Notes under the pieces: model-generated
The model's input: the letters and a program-made list of their open reading frames with translations, nothing else
The model's database searches: none
Told to the model about the DNA's origin: nothing
Translations under genes and position numbers: made by a program
Shown here: piece by piece, positions 13,401 to 27,976 of the stretch
Numbering within the stretch: the stretch's first letter is position 1
How the letters are laid out: the number at the start of each line of letters is the position of its first letter
NCBI GenBank assembly: GCA_021234155.1
Contig: JAJEKV010000070.1
Coordinates: forward strand, 6,365,334 to 6,429,333
Source of the DNA: Isoetes taiwanensis
Taxonomy: Eukaryota; Streptophyta; Lycopodiopsida; Isoetales; Isoetaceae
DNA: 64,000 nucleotides
Direction: 5' to 3'

Positions 13401-16400
13401 ACCTTTGTAACTTGCTCCCTAGGTAATCCGACGATTGGCGTGCGTGGTCGCATTGCCATTCCTGAGCTCCCCGCGTTCTAACGACAAGACACCGCGCGTT
13501 TCTACAAGGCTTCACCTCAGACGCGTTTGACAAGTTCTCCACCTATCTCGAATCTTTGGCCTTCCCAAGAGGCTCTGAACGGAGGATCCAAACGTCGGAT
13601 AGGGGAACGCCCCGGAGGGGTGTCATTAGCGCAGCCCCCCGGGAGCGCTGCCGTGAAGGGCTGCCTTAAACTTTTGATCCCTCTTGGGTCCTGACTCTCC
13701 TCGTGGAGGGATCCCGCAAGGTCCTCGCCTCGCTTTGACTGGGGAAGGGTGCTACCGTTGCCCCGCACCCAAGCCGCCCCCTAATCGCTCTAAATGCTAA
13801 CCTCACCTAGACCTTCTCCAAAATTTCGAAAAATTGGGCCGTGTGTTGAGATGGATTAGTAAACCAGCCTAAAAAATCAGAATTTATTTTCGCTGCATAA
13901 TGCATTAATTAATTTATGAATGTTCTACATCAGCAGTTTTCCCCTAATTTCTACTTGCCACATCGTGGAGGAGGACAAGCCCAAACTCGCCGGGCCTCTG
14001 CTCCATATTCCCTGCCAGTAGCTTCTCGCCAGTCCTGCGCAATGCATCAAGCCCTACCCCAAAACGCAAAACCCTAGGAACCTCGCAACCCACTGGCCGC
14101 TTGGGTGCCCTCCCTTGTATTCCGGGCGGACCCCTTACTGACTTGATGTGGAGTGGGGTGTTGACGACCACTGACCCTAAATCCCCCTAAGCCGCTGCCC
14201 CACTCTCCCCAAGGCCCCCGGGACGGACGGGCAACCTCCCCCTCTCCGAATCGCCATTTGGCTCTGCCAATGACTCAACGCCGATATTGCCCTCGGGACC
14301 AAGGTTCAAGGGCCGGGGAGACCACCACCTCCAAGAAGCCGCCCAAAGTAGCTCACTTCCATCACACTCGTGAGTCAATTGGCCTAGGGATGTGGATGCG
14401 GATAACGGCCGTGGGAGGGCTTAGAGTGTTTCTTTCTTTGCAAACTGACCTGTAACGTTCCCCAGGGTAATCCTGACGATTTTAAGGTGGTCGAATGTTG
14501 CCTCGTGAGCCTCCTCTATGTCTCTAAATCCACAAGACACCGCGTTTCTACAAGCAATGCACCTCACAGCTTGACAAGTTCTCCTAATCGATCCGGAATC
14601 TTTGGGCCTTCCCAAGAGGGGCCCCACCCACATCCAACGGCCGGATAGTGTCCTGCCCTGAGGGTGGTCATTACGCAAGTAGCGCCCTCGTGAGCCGCCA
14701 GAAGGGCTGCCTCGGGAACTTTTGGATCCCGCTTCTGGGGGTCCTGGGACTCTCCCTCTTGTGAGGGATCCCAAGGTCCTGGCCTCGCTTGACTTGGGGA
14801 AGGGAAGCAGCTCGTTGCCCCGCGAACGGCTGCTGCCCCAAATCGCTCTAATGCTAACCTTTGACCTAAACCTTCCTAAAAATTTCAAAAATTGGGTCGC
14901 AGCCTTGAGATGGATTAGAATCCAAATTGCAAAAATCGTAATTTATTTTCGTGACAATGCATTTATGAATGTCTTGCCACTGCAGAAAAGCCTTGTAATT
15001 TCTAATGGCCACATCTAGAGGAGGGATGGTGCCCAACCCGGCCCGCCGGCCTCCTGTTCGTATTCCTGGCTGCAAATGCCAAGTCCCAAGTAACAGACTA
15101 AGTCTCTGCCCCCAAAACGCAAACCCTTCTAGAACTTGGCAACCCACAGGTTTACGCTTTGGAGGCTCTCCCTGTCGACTGCAAGGACCTTGCACCGCGA
15201 CTGAAGTGGGGGCACACGCCACCTAATCTCAAAATCCCCCTAAGTCGCTGTCTCCGGCTCTCTCCCAAGGCCCCGGGGACTGACCTGCCACCTCCCTCTC
15301 CTGGACCGCCATTTGGCTCTGCCAATGGACTCAAACATTCACATTGCCCCCGGGGACCAAGCCCGCGGGTTCGAAGACCACCCGACTTCCAAGAAGTACC
15401 CAAAAGTAGCCTACTCTCTCAAATGCCAATCGTGAGTCAATTGGCCTAGGATGTGGATGGGATACCGCCGGAGGGCGGAGTGTTTTCTTTGCAAACCTAA
15501 TCTTGTAAATTGCCCTAGGTAATTTCGCCATTCCGGACGATTTAAGTGTGGTCGAGCTTAGAGCATTCTCGAGCCTCCCGTGCCCAACGCATAAGACACC
15601 GCGTTTCTAAGCAAGGCCGTAATTCGACGCCTGCCGGTTACGTAAGTTCTCCACCATCCGAATCTTTTGGGCCTTCCCCGGCAGGGCCCTCAACGAGGAT
15701 CCAACGGCCGATAGGAACCGGGCCCGAGGGTGGTTCATAGCTGCAGCTGGGAGCGCTGCCGTGAAGGGTCGCTTGAACTTGATCCCGCCTTGGGGTCCTG
15801 GACTTCCCCCTCTTGTGAGGGATCCCCGCAAGGTCCTGGCCTCGCTTGACTTGGGGAAGGGTGCTACCGGCTGCCCCGTGAACGGGCTGCCCGACCGCTC
15901 TAATGCTAACCCTTTGACCTGTAGGGACCTCTCCCAAAATTTCAAATTGGGCCAAAATGAGATGGATTAGGAATCCACTGCAAAAAATCAGAATTTATTT
16001 TCGCATAATGCATTAATTGCTAATTTATGAATGTTCCTATTACTGTAAAAGCCCACTTCTACTTGCCACATCGGAGAGTGACAAACAAACTCCGCCTCCC
16101 TCCGCCGGGCCTCCTTGTTCAGATTCTACTGCAGTTTCTAGGCCAGTCCTAGTAATGTATCGTCTCTACCAAACAAACCCTTCTAGGAAACCCCGCAACC
16201 CACAGGTTTATGGAGGCCCTCTCTCTCCTTGCCGGGGATTCGGCGGACCTTGTGCCATGACTTGACGCGGGAGCGGGGGTGTTGACGCCGTATACCTTTA
16301 ATTCCCAAAATCCCCCGAAGTCGCTTTTGCCCCACTTCTCTCCCCTAAGGCCTTGTGTACTTACGCCACCCCTCTCCTAGGGACCGCCATTTGCCTCAGC

Positions 16401-19400
16401 TTAACACCTGAATCGCCGACATTGCCCTAGGGACCAAGTTCCTGTAATGAGACCACCACCTCCAAGAAGCCTAAAGTAGCTCACTCATCACACCTCAGAA
16501 ATAACTGGGCCTAGGATGTGGATGCTAGGGATAATGCCGTGGAGGGCGGAGTGTTTCTTTCTTTGCAAAACCCCACCTTGTAACTTGCTCCCTGTGGTAA
16601 TCCTGGGACTTCATTTGGCAAGTGTGGTCGATTTGCCATTCCTCGTGAGTCTGCCCACCCACAAGACATCAAGGCTTCTAAGCAAGGTTTAATTCCCTCG
16701 TGGACGCCCCGCTGTTTGACAAGTTCTCCTGACCATCTCGAATCTTTGGGCCTTCCCAAGAGGCCTCGAACGGGAGGATCCAACCACGGACAAACCGGCC
16801 CTGAGGGTGGTCATTAGCTGCAGCCCCCTGGGAGCCGCCAGAAGGGCTGCCTCGAACTTTTTGATCCCCGCCTCTTGGGGTCCCACTTCCCCTCTCAGGA
16901 GAGGGATCCCTCGCAAGGTCCCCGCCTCGCTTGGACTTGGGAGGCCACTGTTGCCCGCAACTGCCCCCACTCGCTCTAATGCTAACCTCTTGACCTAGAC
17001 CTTCTCCTAAAATTTCAAAATTGGGCTGTGTGTCGGAGATGGATTAGGAATCCAGCTGGCAAAAAATCAACTATTTTCGCATACAATGCATTAATTAAGT
17101 AATTTATGAATGTCTTGCCATCAGTAGTGCGCCCCACTTCTACTTCTGCTACATCGGAGTGAGTGATTGTGCCCAAACTCCGGGCCCGCCCTGTCTGTGA
17201 TTCTCAGTTGCAAATGTCAGGTCCTATGCAATATACCAAGTCTCGCCCCCCAAATGCAAACTTCTAGAACTTGGCAACCCACGTGGTTTACGCTTTTGAG
17301 GCCCTCTCCTTGTCGATTCTCAGCGCCCTTGCACCGACTTTAATGGGAGTGGGGGGTGTTGACGCCAAAGCACGGACCCTAAAATCCCCTAAGCTGCTTG
17401 CCCCTAATTTCCTCTCCCCAAGGCCCCTGGGACTTTACCGCGCTTAATTCTCCTCTCCTCCGGACCGCGATTTGGCTCTCGCCAATGGACTCGTAACGCC
17501 GGCATTGCCCTCGACCAAGCTCAGGGCTGTAAGACCAATTCAATCTCCAAGAAGTTGAATTCGTAAAGTAGCTCACTTCCATCACACTCGTAGTCAATTG
17601 GCCTAGGATGGATGCGATACCGGCCGTGGAGGGCGTGAGTGTTTCTTTCTTTTGCAAAACCGGTAATCTTTGTAACTTGCTCCCATAGGGTACTCTCGCC
17701 ATTCCTAGACGACATTTGCGGTGGTCGACGGCTATTCCGAGCTCCCCAAAGGTTCAACGACAAGACATCAAGGGTTTCTACAAGGCCGAATTGACGCTTC
17801 CGCTGTTTGACAAGTTCTCCCGACCGATCTGGAATCTTTAGGCCTTCCGGAAGAGGGGGCTCCTGAACGGAGGATCCAACGGCCGATAGGGAACCGGCCC
17901 TGAGGGTGGTCACATGCAGCCCCTGGGAGCGCCGTGAAGGGCTGCCTCGAACTTTTTTGATCCCTCTTGGGGTCCTGGACTTCCCTCTTTGTGAGGGATC
18001 CCCAAGGTCCCGCCTCGTTTGACTTGGGTAGGGTGCCGCTGTTCCCTAACCGCCGCTCCTAATCGCTCTAATGCTAACCTTTGACCTAGACCTTCTCCTA
18101 AAATTTCAAAAATTGGGTCGTGGTGCTGAGATGGATTAGAATCCAAATGCAAAAATCAGAATTTATTTTCGCATAAATGCATTAATTAAGTAATTTATGA
18201 ATGTCTTGCCACCGCAAAGCCACTTCTACTTCTGCTACATCGAGTGAGGCAGCCCAAACTCTTGCTCCGCCGGCCTCTTGCCTCGTATTCTCTGGCTGGG
18301 TGCTGCCGTGTCCCAAAGTGCAAATGCACCAAGTCTCTGGCCCCCAAAAACGCAAAACCCTTCTAGAACTTGGGAAACCCACAGGCTTCTACGCTTTGAG
18401 GCCCTCTCCTGTCGATCTCGGGCGGACCTGCACCGCGGACTTGACGCGGAGTGGGGTGTTGGACGCCAAAGCACGGACCCAAAATCCCTCGAAGTCGCTT
18501 GCCCCACTTCCTCCCCAAGGCCCCTGGGACTCACTCTGCCACCTCCCTCTCCGAATCGCTATTTGGCTCTCGCTTAATGGACTCAACGCCGACATTGCCC
18601 CGGGACCAAGCTCCGCGGGCTGTAAGACCACCCGACCTCCAAGAAGCACCAAAGTAGTCGCTCACTTCCATCACACTCTGAGTCAATTGGCCTAGGATGT
18701 GGATGCTGATACCGCCGTGGAGGCGGAGTGCTTTCTTTGCAAACCTACCTTGTAATCCTTGCTCCCTAGGGTAATTTCGCCTATTCCGACGATTTAAGTG
18801 TATCGTGATTTGCCATTCCTGAGTCTCCTGCCCTCGAATCCATAAGACATCATGGTTTCTACAAGGCCGCACTGTGACGCCCGCTGGGCTCTGGACAAGT
18901 TCTCCCTGACCATCCTCGAATCTTTAGGGCCTCCCCAAGAGGGGCCTGGAACGAGGATCCAACGGGTCGATAGGGGAACCGGCCGGGAGGGTGGTCAATA
19001 TTAAAGTGTGCTCGGGAGCGCCATGAAGGGCTGCCTCGAACTTTTTGGATCCCGCCTTGGGGTCCTGACTCTCCCCTCTTGTGAGGGATCCCCCGCAAGG
19101 TCCCGCCTCGCTTGGACTTGGGTAGGGTGCCAGCTCGGGTTGCTCCCGCAATCCAGCTGCCCCGACCGCTCTAACAATGCTAACCCTTGACCTAGACCTT
19201 CTCCTCAAAATTTCAAAATTGGGCTGTGTGTCGAGATGGATTACAATCCAGCTGGCAAAAATCAGAATTTATTTTCGTACAAATGCATTAATTGCTAATT
19301 TTATGAATGTCTTGCCATCACAAAAGCTTCCCAATTTCTACTTACACGGGAGGAGGATACCAGGCCCAAACTCCGCCCGCCTCTTGCTCGTGAGATTCTT

Positions 19401-20314
19401 GGCTGGTAAATGGTGTGGCTGGGGTCCTGCAGGCAACAGACCAAGTCTCTACCAAAACGCAAACCTTCTAGAACTCCGCAACCTGGCTGTGGTTTACGCT
19501 TTGGAGGCCCTCTCCTTGTCGATTCGCAAGGACCTTGCTGACTTGACGTGGAGTGGGGTGTTGACGCCAGAAAGCACGGACCCTAAAATTCCCTGAAGTC
19601 GCTGCCCCGACTTCTCTCCCCAAGGCTCGGGGACTACTCGCCACTCTCTCTGAATCGCGATTTGGCTCTCGCCAATGGACCGTAACGCCTACATTGCCCT
19701 GGGGACTGCTCCGTGGCCACACCACCACCTCCAAGAAGCGCCAGTAGCTCACGCATCACACTCGTGAGTCAATCGCCTGTGATGTGGATGGATACCGCCG
19801 CGGAGGGCGGAGTGTTTCTTCTTTGCAAACCCACCTTGTAACTTGCTCCCTAGGTAATTTCGCCATTCCCGACGATGGTAGGGTCGATTTGCCATTCGAG
19901 CCTCCCGCGTCTCTAACGACAAGACACCGCGTTTCTAGTAAGCAAGGCCGAATTCTCGTGACGCCTACTGGCTGTTCTCCCTAATCGACCGAATCTTTTG
20001 GGCCTTCCCAAGAGGGGCCCTCGAACGGAGTTGATCCAAATCTGGCCGGATAGGGGAATCAAGGCCGAGTGGGTGGTTACAGCGCGGTACGGGAGCGCCA
20101 AGCGAAGGGCTGCCGAACTTTTTTGGATCCCGCCTTCTGGGGTCCACTCTCCTCTTGTGAGGATCCTCGCAAGGTCTCCGCCTCGCTTGACTTGGGAAGG
20201 GTGCTAACTCTGCTGCTCCCCGCAACGGTCAGCCTGTGACCGCTCTAATGCTAACCCTTTGACCTAGACCTTCTCCTCAAAATTTCAAAATTGGGCTGTG
20301 TGTCAGATGGATTA

Positions 20315-20326
20315 GGAATATTAATT
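20315..20326 (+). repeat. 36-bp deletion junction, monomer before anchor 20,337
   Basis: 'ggaat' joins directly to 'attaatt', removing the segment between 'ggaatcc' and 'gcattaatt' that includes the cagaatttatttt core. The neighbouring monomers carry the full box. Confidence 0.85.
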
Positions 20327-23300
20327 CAAGTAATTTATGAATGTCTTGCCACCGCAGCTCACTCTACTCTGCCACATCTGAGTGAGGACAGCCCAAACTC
20401 CGGGCCCGCCGCCTCCCCCTTGCCCGTGCATTCCCTGGCCAGCCTTTTCCTGGCCAGGTCCTGCGTAATTGCATCAGTCTCGCCCCCAAAACGCAAACCC
20501 TTCTAGAACCCGCAAACCCACAGGTTTGACAAGCTTTGGAGGCCCTCTCCTTGTCGATTCGGGCGACCTTGGCGCCCATGACTTGATGTGGAGTGGGGGT
20601 GTTGACGCCGTGAGCACGGACCCTAAAACTCCTAAGCCAAGCTTGCCCCGACTTCCTCTCCCCAAGGCCTGGGGACGGACGGCCACCTCCCCTCCGAATC
20701 GCTGATTTGGCTCGCCAATGGACCTTTAACGCCGACATTGCCCTAGGGACCAAGTTCCGCGGGTCAAGACCACCCGACTCCAAGAAGCCAAAGTAGCTCA
20801 CTTCTATCACACTCGTAGTCAATTGGCTCAGGATGTGGATGGATACCGGCCGTGGAGGGCGTGGAGTGTTTCTTTTCTTTTGCAAAACCGACTTGTAACT
20901 TGCTCCTCAGGGTAACCTAACATTTAAGTGGTCGATTTGCCATTCCTCGAGTTCTCACATGGCGTCTCGCGACGACAAGACATCATGGCTTCTAAGCAAG
21001 GCCGACCTCGTGACCATGCTTTGACAAGTCTCCTGACCCATCTGGAATCTTTGGGCCTTCCCAAGAGGGGCCCCCGAACGGAGGGATCCAACGGCTTGAT
21101 AGGGAAACCGGCCCTGGGAGGGTGGTTTGTTAGCGCAGCCGGCGCCGCCAGAAGGCCGCCTCGTGAACTTTTTGGATCCCGCCTTTGGGGTCCCACTCTC
21201 CTCTGTGAGGGATCCCTCGCAAGGTCTCCGCCTCGCTTGGACTTGGGGAAGGGTGCTGCCTCTGCTGTCTCCGCAAGCAACTGCTGCCCACCGCTCTGTA
21301 CGCAAGCAACCCTTTGACCTGTGACCTTCTCCTCGTAAATTTCAAATTGGGTCGTAGGCCGGAGATGATTAGGAACTGTACCGCAAAAAATCAGAATTTA
21401 TTTTCGCATAAATGCATTAATTGCGAATTTATGAATGTCTTGCCATCTAAAGCCTCCCACTTCTACTTGCCACACGGGAGGAGGACAAAGCCCAAACTCC
21501 GCCCTCCGGCCGGGCCTCCTTGTTCACAGATTCTGGGCCGCAGCCTCGGCCGTGTCCTGTGCACATACCAAGTCTCTACCAAAATGCAAACCCTTTCTAG
21601 AATCCTGGGCAACCCACGTGGCTTTACGCTTTGGAGGCCCTCTGTCGACTGCAAGGACCTTGCACCGTGACTTGACGCGGAGTGGGGGTGTTGACGCCCA
21701 AAGCACCTGACCCTAAAACTCTCTAGTCGCTTGCCCCACCCTCCCCAAGGCCCCGGGGACTACTCGCCACTCCCTCCTAATCGCCAGCGATTTGGCTCTC
21801 GGCCAATGGACCTTTAACGCCGACATTGCCCTCGGGACCAAGCCCGCGGGCTTAAGACCACCCACCTCCAAGAAGCACCAAAGTAGTCACTTCCATCACA
21901 CCGTGAGTCAATTGGCTCAGGGATGTGGATGCGATACCGCCGTGGAGGGCGGAGAGTGTTTTCTTTGCAAAACCGACTCGTAACTTGCTCCCTAGGGTAC
22001 TCTCGCCATTCCTATAATGCATTTAAGGTGGTCGCATTTGCTATCTCGAGCCTCCCCTGCCCAACGACAAGATACCGCGTTTCTACAAGACCACTCTCGA
22101 CGCTTCAAGGGTTTGGACAGTTCTCCCGACCGACCGGAATCTTTAGGGCCTTCCAAGAGGGGCCTTGAACGAGGGATCCAACGGGCCTGATATAGGGGAA
22201 CCACCGGAGGGTGGCTCACATGCAGCTCTGGGGAGCGCCGCCAGAAGGGGCCGCCTCGGGAACTTTTTTTGGATCCCGCTTCGGGGTCCTACCTCCCCTC
22301 TGTGAGGGATCCTCGCAAGGTCCCGCCTCGTTTGACTTGGGGTAGGGTGCCACCGTTGCCCCGCAACGCTGCCCCACCGCTCTAATGCTAACCCTTTGAC
22401 CTAGACCTTTCTCCAAAATTTCAAAATTGGGCTGTGTGCTGGTGATGGATTGTAAATCCAGCCGGGCAAAAAATCAGAATTTATTTTCGTGACAATGCAT
22501 TAATTAAGTAATTTCATGTGAATGTCTTGCCATCACAGGTGCTCCACTCTCTACTGCCACACCTGAGGAGGACAGGCCCAACCTCGGCCCGCCGGCCTCC
22601 TTGCTCCGCATTCTCGCTGCAAAATTTTCGCCAGGTCCCAAGTGCAATGTATCGTCTCGCCCCCAAAACGCAAAACCCTTCTAGAACTTGGCAACCCAAT
22701 GTGGTTTACGCTTTGGGAGGCCCCTCCATGCCTATCTTCGGGCGGACCTGCACCGCGGACTTGACGTGGAGTGGGGGGTGTTGACAAAGCACTCCACCCA
22801 AAAATCCCCCTAAGTCGCTTTGCCCCACTCTCTCCCAAGGCCCCTGGGACGGACCCAAGCACTTCCCTCTCCTGGACCACATTTGGCTCTCACGGACCTT
22901 AACGCCGACATTGCCCCTGGGACCAAGTTCGCGGGCTTAAGACCACCCTCGACCTCCAAGAAGCACCAAAGTAGCTCACTTCCATCACACTCCGTGAGTC
23001 AATTGGCTCAGGATGTGGATGCGATAACGTCGTGGAGGGCGGAGAGCTTCTTTGCAAACCGACCTTGTAACTTGCTCCCTAGGTAATTTCGCCATTCCTG
23101 ACGACATTTGGTGGTCGATTTGCCATTCCGAGTTTCCCCGCCGTCTCAACGACAAGACACCGGCAAGGCTTCTACAAGGCCGACCTCGTGACTTCCGCCG
23201 GTTTGACAAGTTCTCTGACCGACCGAATCTTAGGGCCTCCCGGGGAAGAGGGGCCCTCGAATCCAGGATCCAATCTGGCCGGATAGGGAACCGGGCTCCC

Positions 23301-26300
23301 GGAGGGTGGTCATTAGCGCGTACCGAGCCGCTGTGAAGGGTCGCCGAAAACTTTTTTGGATCCTCTTGGGTCCCACTTCCCCTCTTGTGAGGGATCCCCG
23401 CAAGGTCCCGCCTCGCTTGACTTGGGTAGGTGCCTGCTGTTCCTAAACGGGCTGCCTCAATCGCTCTAATGCTAACCTTTGACCTAGACTCTTCTCCTCA
23501 AAATTTCAAAATTGGCCGTAGGCCGGAGATGGATTAAGAATCCAAACCGCAAAATCAATTTATTTTCGCATATTGTAATGCATTAATTAAGTGTAATTTA
23601 TGAATGTCTTGCCATCAGTAAAGCTCACTTCTACTTTGCCACATCGAGTGAGATTGTGCCCAAACCTCACCCGCTAGTTCCCCTCTTGCTCAGATTTTCA
23701 GTCAGCTGCCAGTCCTGCAATGCACTGTCTCGCCCCAAAACGCAGAAACTCTTCTAGAACCCTCGCAACCCACAGTGGTTTACGGGCTGGGAGGCCCCCT
23801 CCTTGCCGCATTCGGGCGGAACTGTGACCGCAGACTTGACGCGGAGTGGGGGTGCTGGACGCGTGAGCACTGACCCTAAAAATCCCCCCTAAGTCGCTGT
23901 CTCCACCTCTCTCCCAAGGCCCCTCGGGACTGACGCAAGTGACCTCCCCTTCTCCTGGATCGCTGATTTGCCAATAGACTCAGAACGGCCGACCTGCTCC
24001 CCTCGGGGACTAAGTTCCTACGTACACTTCACCCGACCTCCAAGAAGCACCAAAGTAGCTCACTTCCATCACACCTCGTGAAATAATTGGCCTAGGATGG
24101 GATGCGGATACCGGCCGTGGAGGGCGGAGGTTTCTTTCTTTTGCAAACCGACCTTGTAACTTGCTCCTCAGGGTAATTTCGCCATTCCTGACGATTTCGC
24201 GTGGCTTCCATTTGCTATTCCGGGAGTTTCCTGCCCTAACGACAAGACATCAAGGGTCAAGGTCGCACCTCGTGATCTCGCCGGGTTTGACAAGTTCTCC
24301 CGACCGATCTGGAATCTTTAGGGCCTTCCCGAAGAGGGGCCCTGATCCGAGGATCCAACGGCCGATAGGGGAACTGGCCCGGAGGGTGGTCATTAGCGCA
24401 AAATGGGAGCCAGAAGGGCCACCGCCTCTGAACTTTTTTGGATCCCGCCTCTTGGGGTCCTGACTCTCCCTCTTGGAGGGATCCCCGCAAAGGTCCCGCC
24501 TCGCTTGACTTGGTAGGGTGCCAAATGTTGCCCTCGCAACGGGCTGCCCCGTAATCGCTCTAATGCTAACCCTTTGACCTAGACCTTCTCCTCGAAAAAA
24601 TTTCAAAAATTGGTTGTGTGTCGAGATGGATTAAGAATCCGTACTGCAAAAAATCGCACTTATTTTCTGCATAATGCATTAATTGGCAATTTATGAATGT
24701 CTTGCCACCGCAAAGCGCCTCCCCACTTCTCTCTACTTGCCACATCGAGTGAGGACAGGGCCCAAACTCCGCCTCCACGCCTCCCTTGCTCCGCATTCTT
24801 GGTCGCTCTTCTAGGCCAGTCCTGCGCAATGCATCAGTGCTCCGCCCCCAAAACGCAAACCTTCTTGTGTTCCTCGCAAACTCACAGTTTACGCTTTGGA
24901 GGCCCTCTCCTTGTCGTGACTGCAAGCGGACCTTTGGCACCGCGGATTCTGACGTGGAGTGGGGGTGTTGACGCCGTGAAAGCACTAATTCTAAAATTTC
25001 CCTAGTATGCTTTTGCCTGACTTTTTCCTCCTAAGGCCTTGGGACTATCTGCCACTTCCTCTCCGGGGATCAGCGATTTGGCTCTCGCCAATGGACTGTA
25101 ACGCATATTGCCCTGGGGATTCAAGTTCCGCGGGCTGTAAGACCACCCGACCTCCAAGAAGCCAAAGTAGCTCACTTCCATCACACTCGTAGTCAATTGG
25201 CCTAGATGTGGGATGCGATACCGCCGCGGAGGGCGAGTGTTTCTTTCTTTGCAAAACCTAATCTTGTAACTTGTTCTAGGGGTAATTTCGCCATTCCTAT
25301 CATTTAAGTGTGGCCGACATGGCCCTCGGAGCCTCCCTGCGTCAACTACAAGACATCATGTGCTTCTACAAGGTCACCTCGTGACGCTGCTCGGCTGCTC
25401 TCCCACCGACTGAATCTTAGGCTCAAGAGGGGCCCTTGAACGGAGGGGATCCAACGGGCCGGATAGGGAAATCCTGCCCTGTGGGTGCGGGTCATTAGCG
25501 CAGTGTGCTCTGGGGAGCCGCCGTGAAGGGCTGCTCGGGAACTTTTGATCCCGCCTCTGGGGTCCTGGACTTCCCCTTGTGTGAGGGATCCCCGCAAGGT
25601 CCCCGGGCCTCGCTTGGATTCTGGGTAGGGTGCCTGTCTCGCAACGCTGCCCCACCGCTCTAATGCTAACTCCTTTGACTTAGACCTTTCTCCGAAAAAT
25701 TTCCCCTAAAATTGGCTGTGTGCTGGAGATGGATTAGGAATCCAGCTGGCAAAAATCAGAATTTATTTTCGCATAATGCATTAATTAAGTAATTCTATGG
25801 GAATGTCTTGCCATCAAGAAAAGTTTCCTCACTTCTACTTGCCAGCATCGGGAGGAGGGACAGGCCCAACTCCGGCCTGGCCGGGCCTCTTGTTCGCATT
25901 CTACAAGTAGCCTTTCTGTCCTGCGTAACAGACTAGAAGTCTCGCCCCCAAACGAAACCCCTAGAACTTGGCAACCTACGTGGTTTGGTGGCTTTGGGAG
26001 GCCCCTCCTGTCAGATTCGGGCGGGACCTGCACCGACTTGACGCGGGATGGGGGGTGTTGACGCCAGCACGGACCTAAAATCCTCTCGAAGCCGCGGTTC
26101 CACTTCCTCTCCCCAAGGCCCCTCGGGGACGGACGCAAGCACCTCCCCTCTCCTAATCGCGCGATTTGGCTCTGCTAATGGACCTTTAACGCCGACATTG
26201 CCCCTCGGGACCAAGCCTGCAATGTAAGACCACCCTCACCTCCAAGAAGCACCAAAGTAGCTCACTTCCATCACACTCAGAGTCATTGGCCAGATGTGGA

Positions 26301-27960
26301 TGCGATACCGGCCGTGGAGGGCTTGAGGCAGCTTTTCTTTGCAAACCGACCTTTGTACCTGCTCCCTAGGGTAATTTCGCCATTCCTCGACATTTGGCAG
26401 TGGTCGATTTATGGCCCGAGTTTCCCAAAGCGTCTTTAACGACAAGACATCAAGTGGTTTCTAAGCAAGGTCAATTCGTGACGCCCGCCGGGTTTGACAA
26501 GTTCTCCTGACTGATCTTGGAATCTTTAGGCCTTCCCCGGAAGAGGGGCCCTCGAGGATCCAAATCTGGCCTGATAGGGAACCGCTCCCCTGGAGGGTGG
26601 TCATTAGCGCAGCCCCCTCGGGAGCGCCGCCAGAAGGGCTGCCTCAGGAACTTTTTGATCCCGCCTTTGGGTCCTGACTCTCCCTCTTGTGAGGGATCCC
26701 CGCAAGGTCCTGGCCTCTGTTTGACTTGGGTAGGGTGCTCTGCTTGCCCCGCAGAATCAGCTGCCCCACCGCTCTAATGCTAACAACTCCTTTGACCTAG
26801 ACCTTCTCTCCTAAAATTTCAAAATTGGGCTGTGTGCTGTATGGATTAGGAATCCAGCTGGCAAAAAATCAGAATTTATTTTCGCATAAATGCACACTAA
26901 GTAATTTATGAATGTCTTGCCATCAGTAAAAGTTTCCCCACTTCTACTTTTGCCACATCGGAGGAGGACAGGCCCAAACTCCGGCCCGCCAGTTCCTTGC
27001 TCCATTCTTGGCTGCAGCTTTCGGCCAGGTCCCAAGTGCAACAGACCAAGTCTCGCCCCCAAAACGCAAACCTTCTAGAACTTGGGCAACCCAATGTGGT
27101 TTTCACGCTTTGGGAGGCCCTCTCCTTGTCGACTGGCTACGGACCTTGCAATCAGTGACTTGACGCGGGAGTGGGGGTGTTGACAAAGCAATCTTAATTC
27201 CAAAAAAATCCCCCTAAGCTGCTTGCCCTCAATTTCTCTCCCTAAGGCCCTCGGGACGACGCGACCTCCCCTCTCCGAATCGCGATTTGGCTCGCCAATG
27301 GACTCGCAACGCCGCATATTGCCCTCGGGACCAAGCCCGCGGGCCAGAAGACCACCACCTCCAAGAAGCACCAAAGTAGCTCACTTCCATCACACCAGAG
27401 TCAATTGGCTCAGGATGTGGATGCGGATACCGCCGTGGGAGGGCGGAGTGTTTCTTTTTCTTTGCAAAACCAATTTTGTAACTTGCTCCCTAGGTACTTT
27501 CGCCATTCCTGACGCATTTGGCAGGGTCATTTGCCATTCCGAGCCTCCCGTGCCCAACGGCTGTAAGACACCGCGTTTCTACAAGGCCGTAATTCTCGTG
27601 ATGCCCCATGGCTTGACAGTTCTCCTAATCATCTGGAATCTTTGGGCCTTCCCCAAGAGGGGCTCCCCGAACGGAGGGGATCCAACGGCCGGATAGGGGA
27701 ATCGGCCCGGAGGGTGGTTTACAGCGCAGCCCCCGGGAGCGCTGCCGAAGGGCCGCTGAACTTTTTGATCCCGCTTCTTGGGGTCCACTCTCCCTCTTTG
27801 TGAGGGATCCCCGCAAGGTCCCTCGCCTCGCTTTGACTTGGGGAAGGGTGCTAACTCGTTAAGTACCTCGCAACGGGCTGCCCCGACCGCTCTAATGCTA
27901 ACCCTTTGACCTAGACCTTCTCCCAAAATTCTCAAAAATTGGGCCGTAGGCCGAGATGGA

Positions 27961-27976
27961 TTAGAATATTAATTGC
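27961..27976 (+). repeat. 36-bp deletion junction, monomer before anchor 27,983
   Basis: Reads ttagaatattaattgc with the same junction as at 20,315. It is preceded by 'gtaggccgag', the flank type seen at two of the other deletion copies. Confidence 0.88.

Noticed and set aside
15365-15380. tRNA box-B-like ggttcgaagacc
   Set aside because: It is seen in this form in one copy. Most monomers read gggccagaagacc or similar, there is no box A at the right distance, and no cloverleaf forms.
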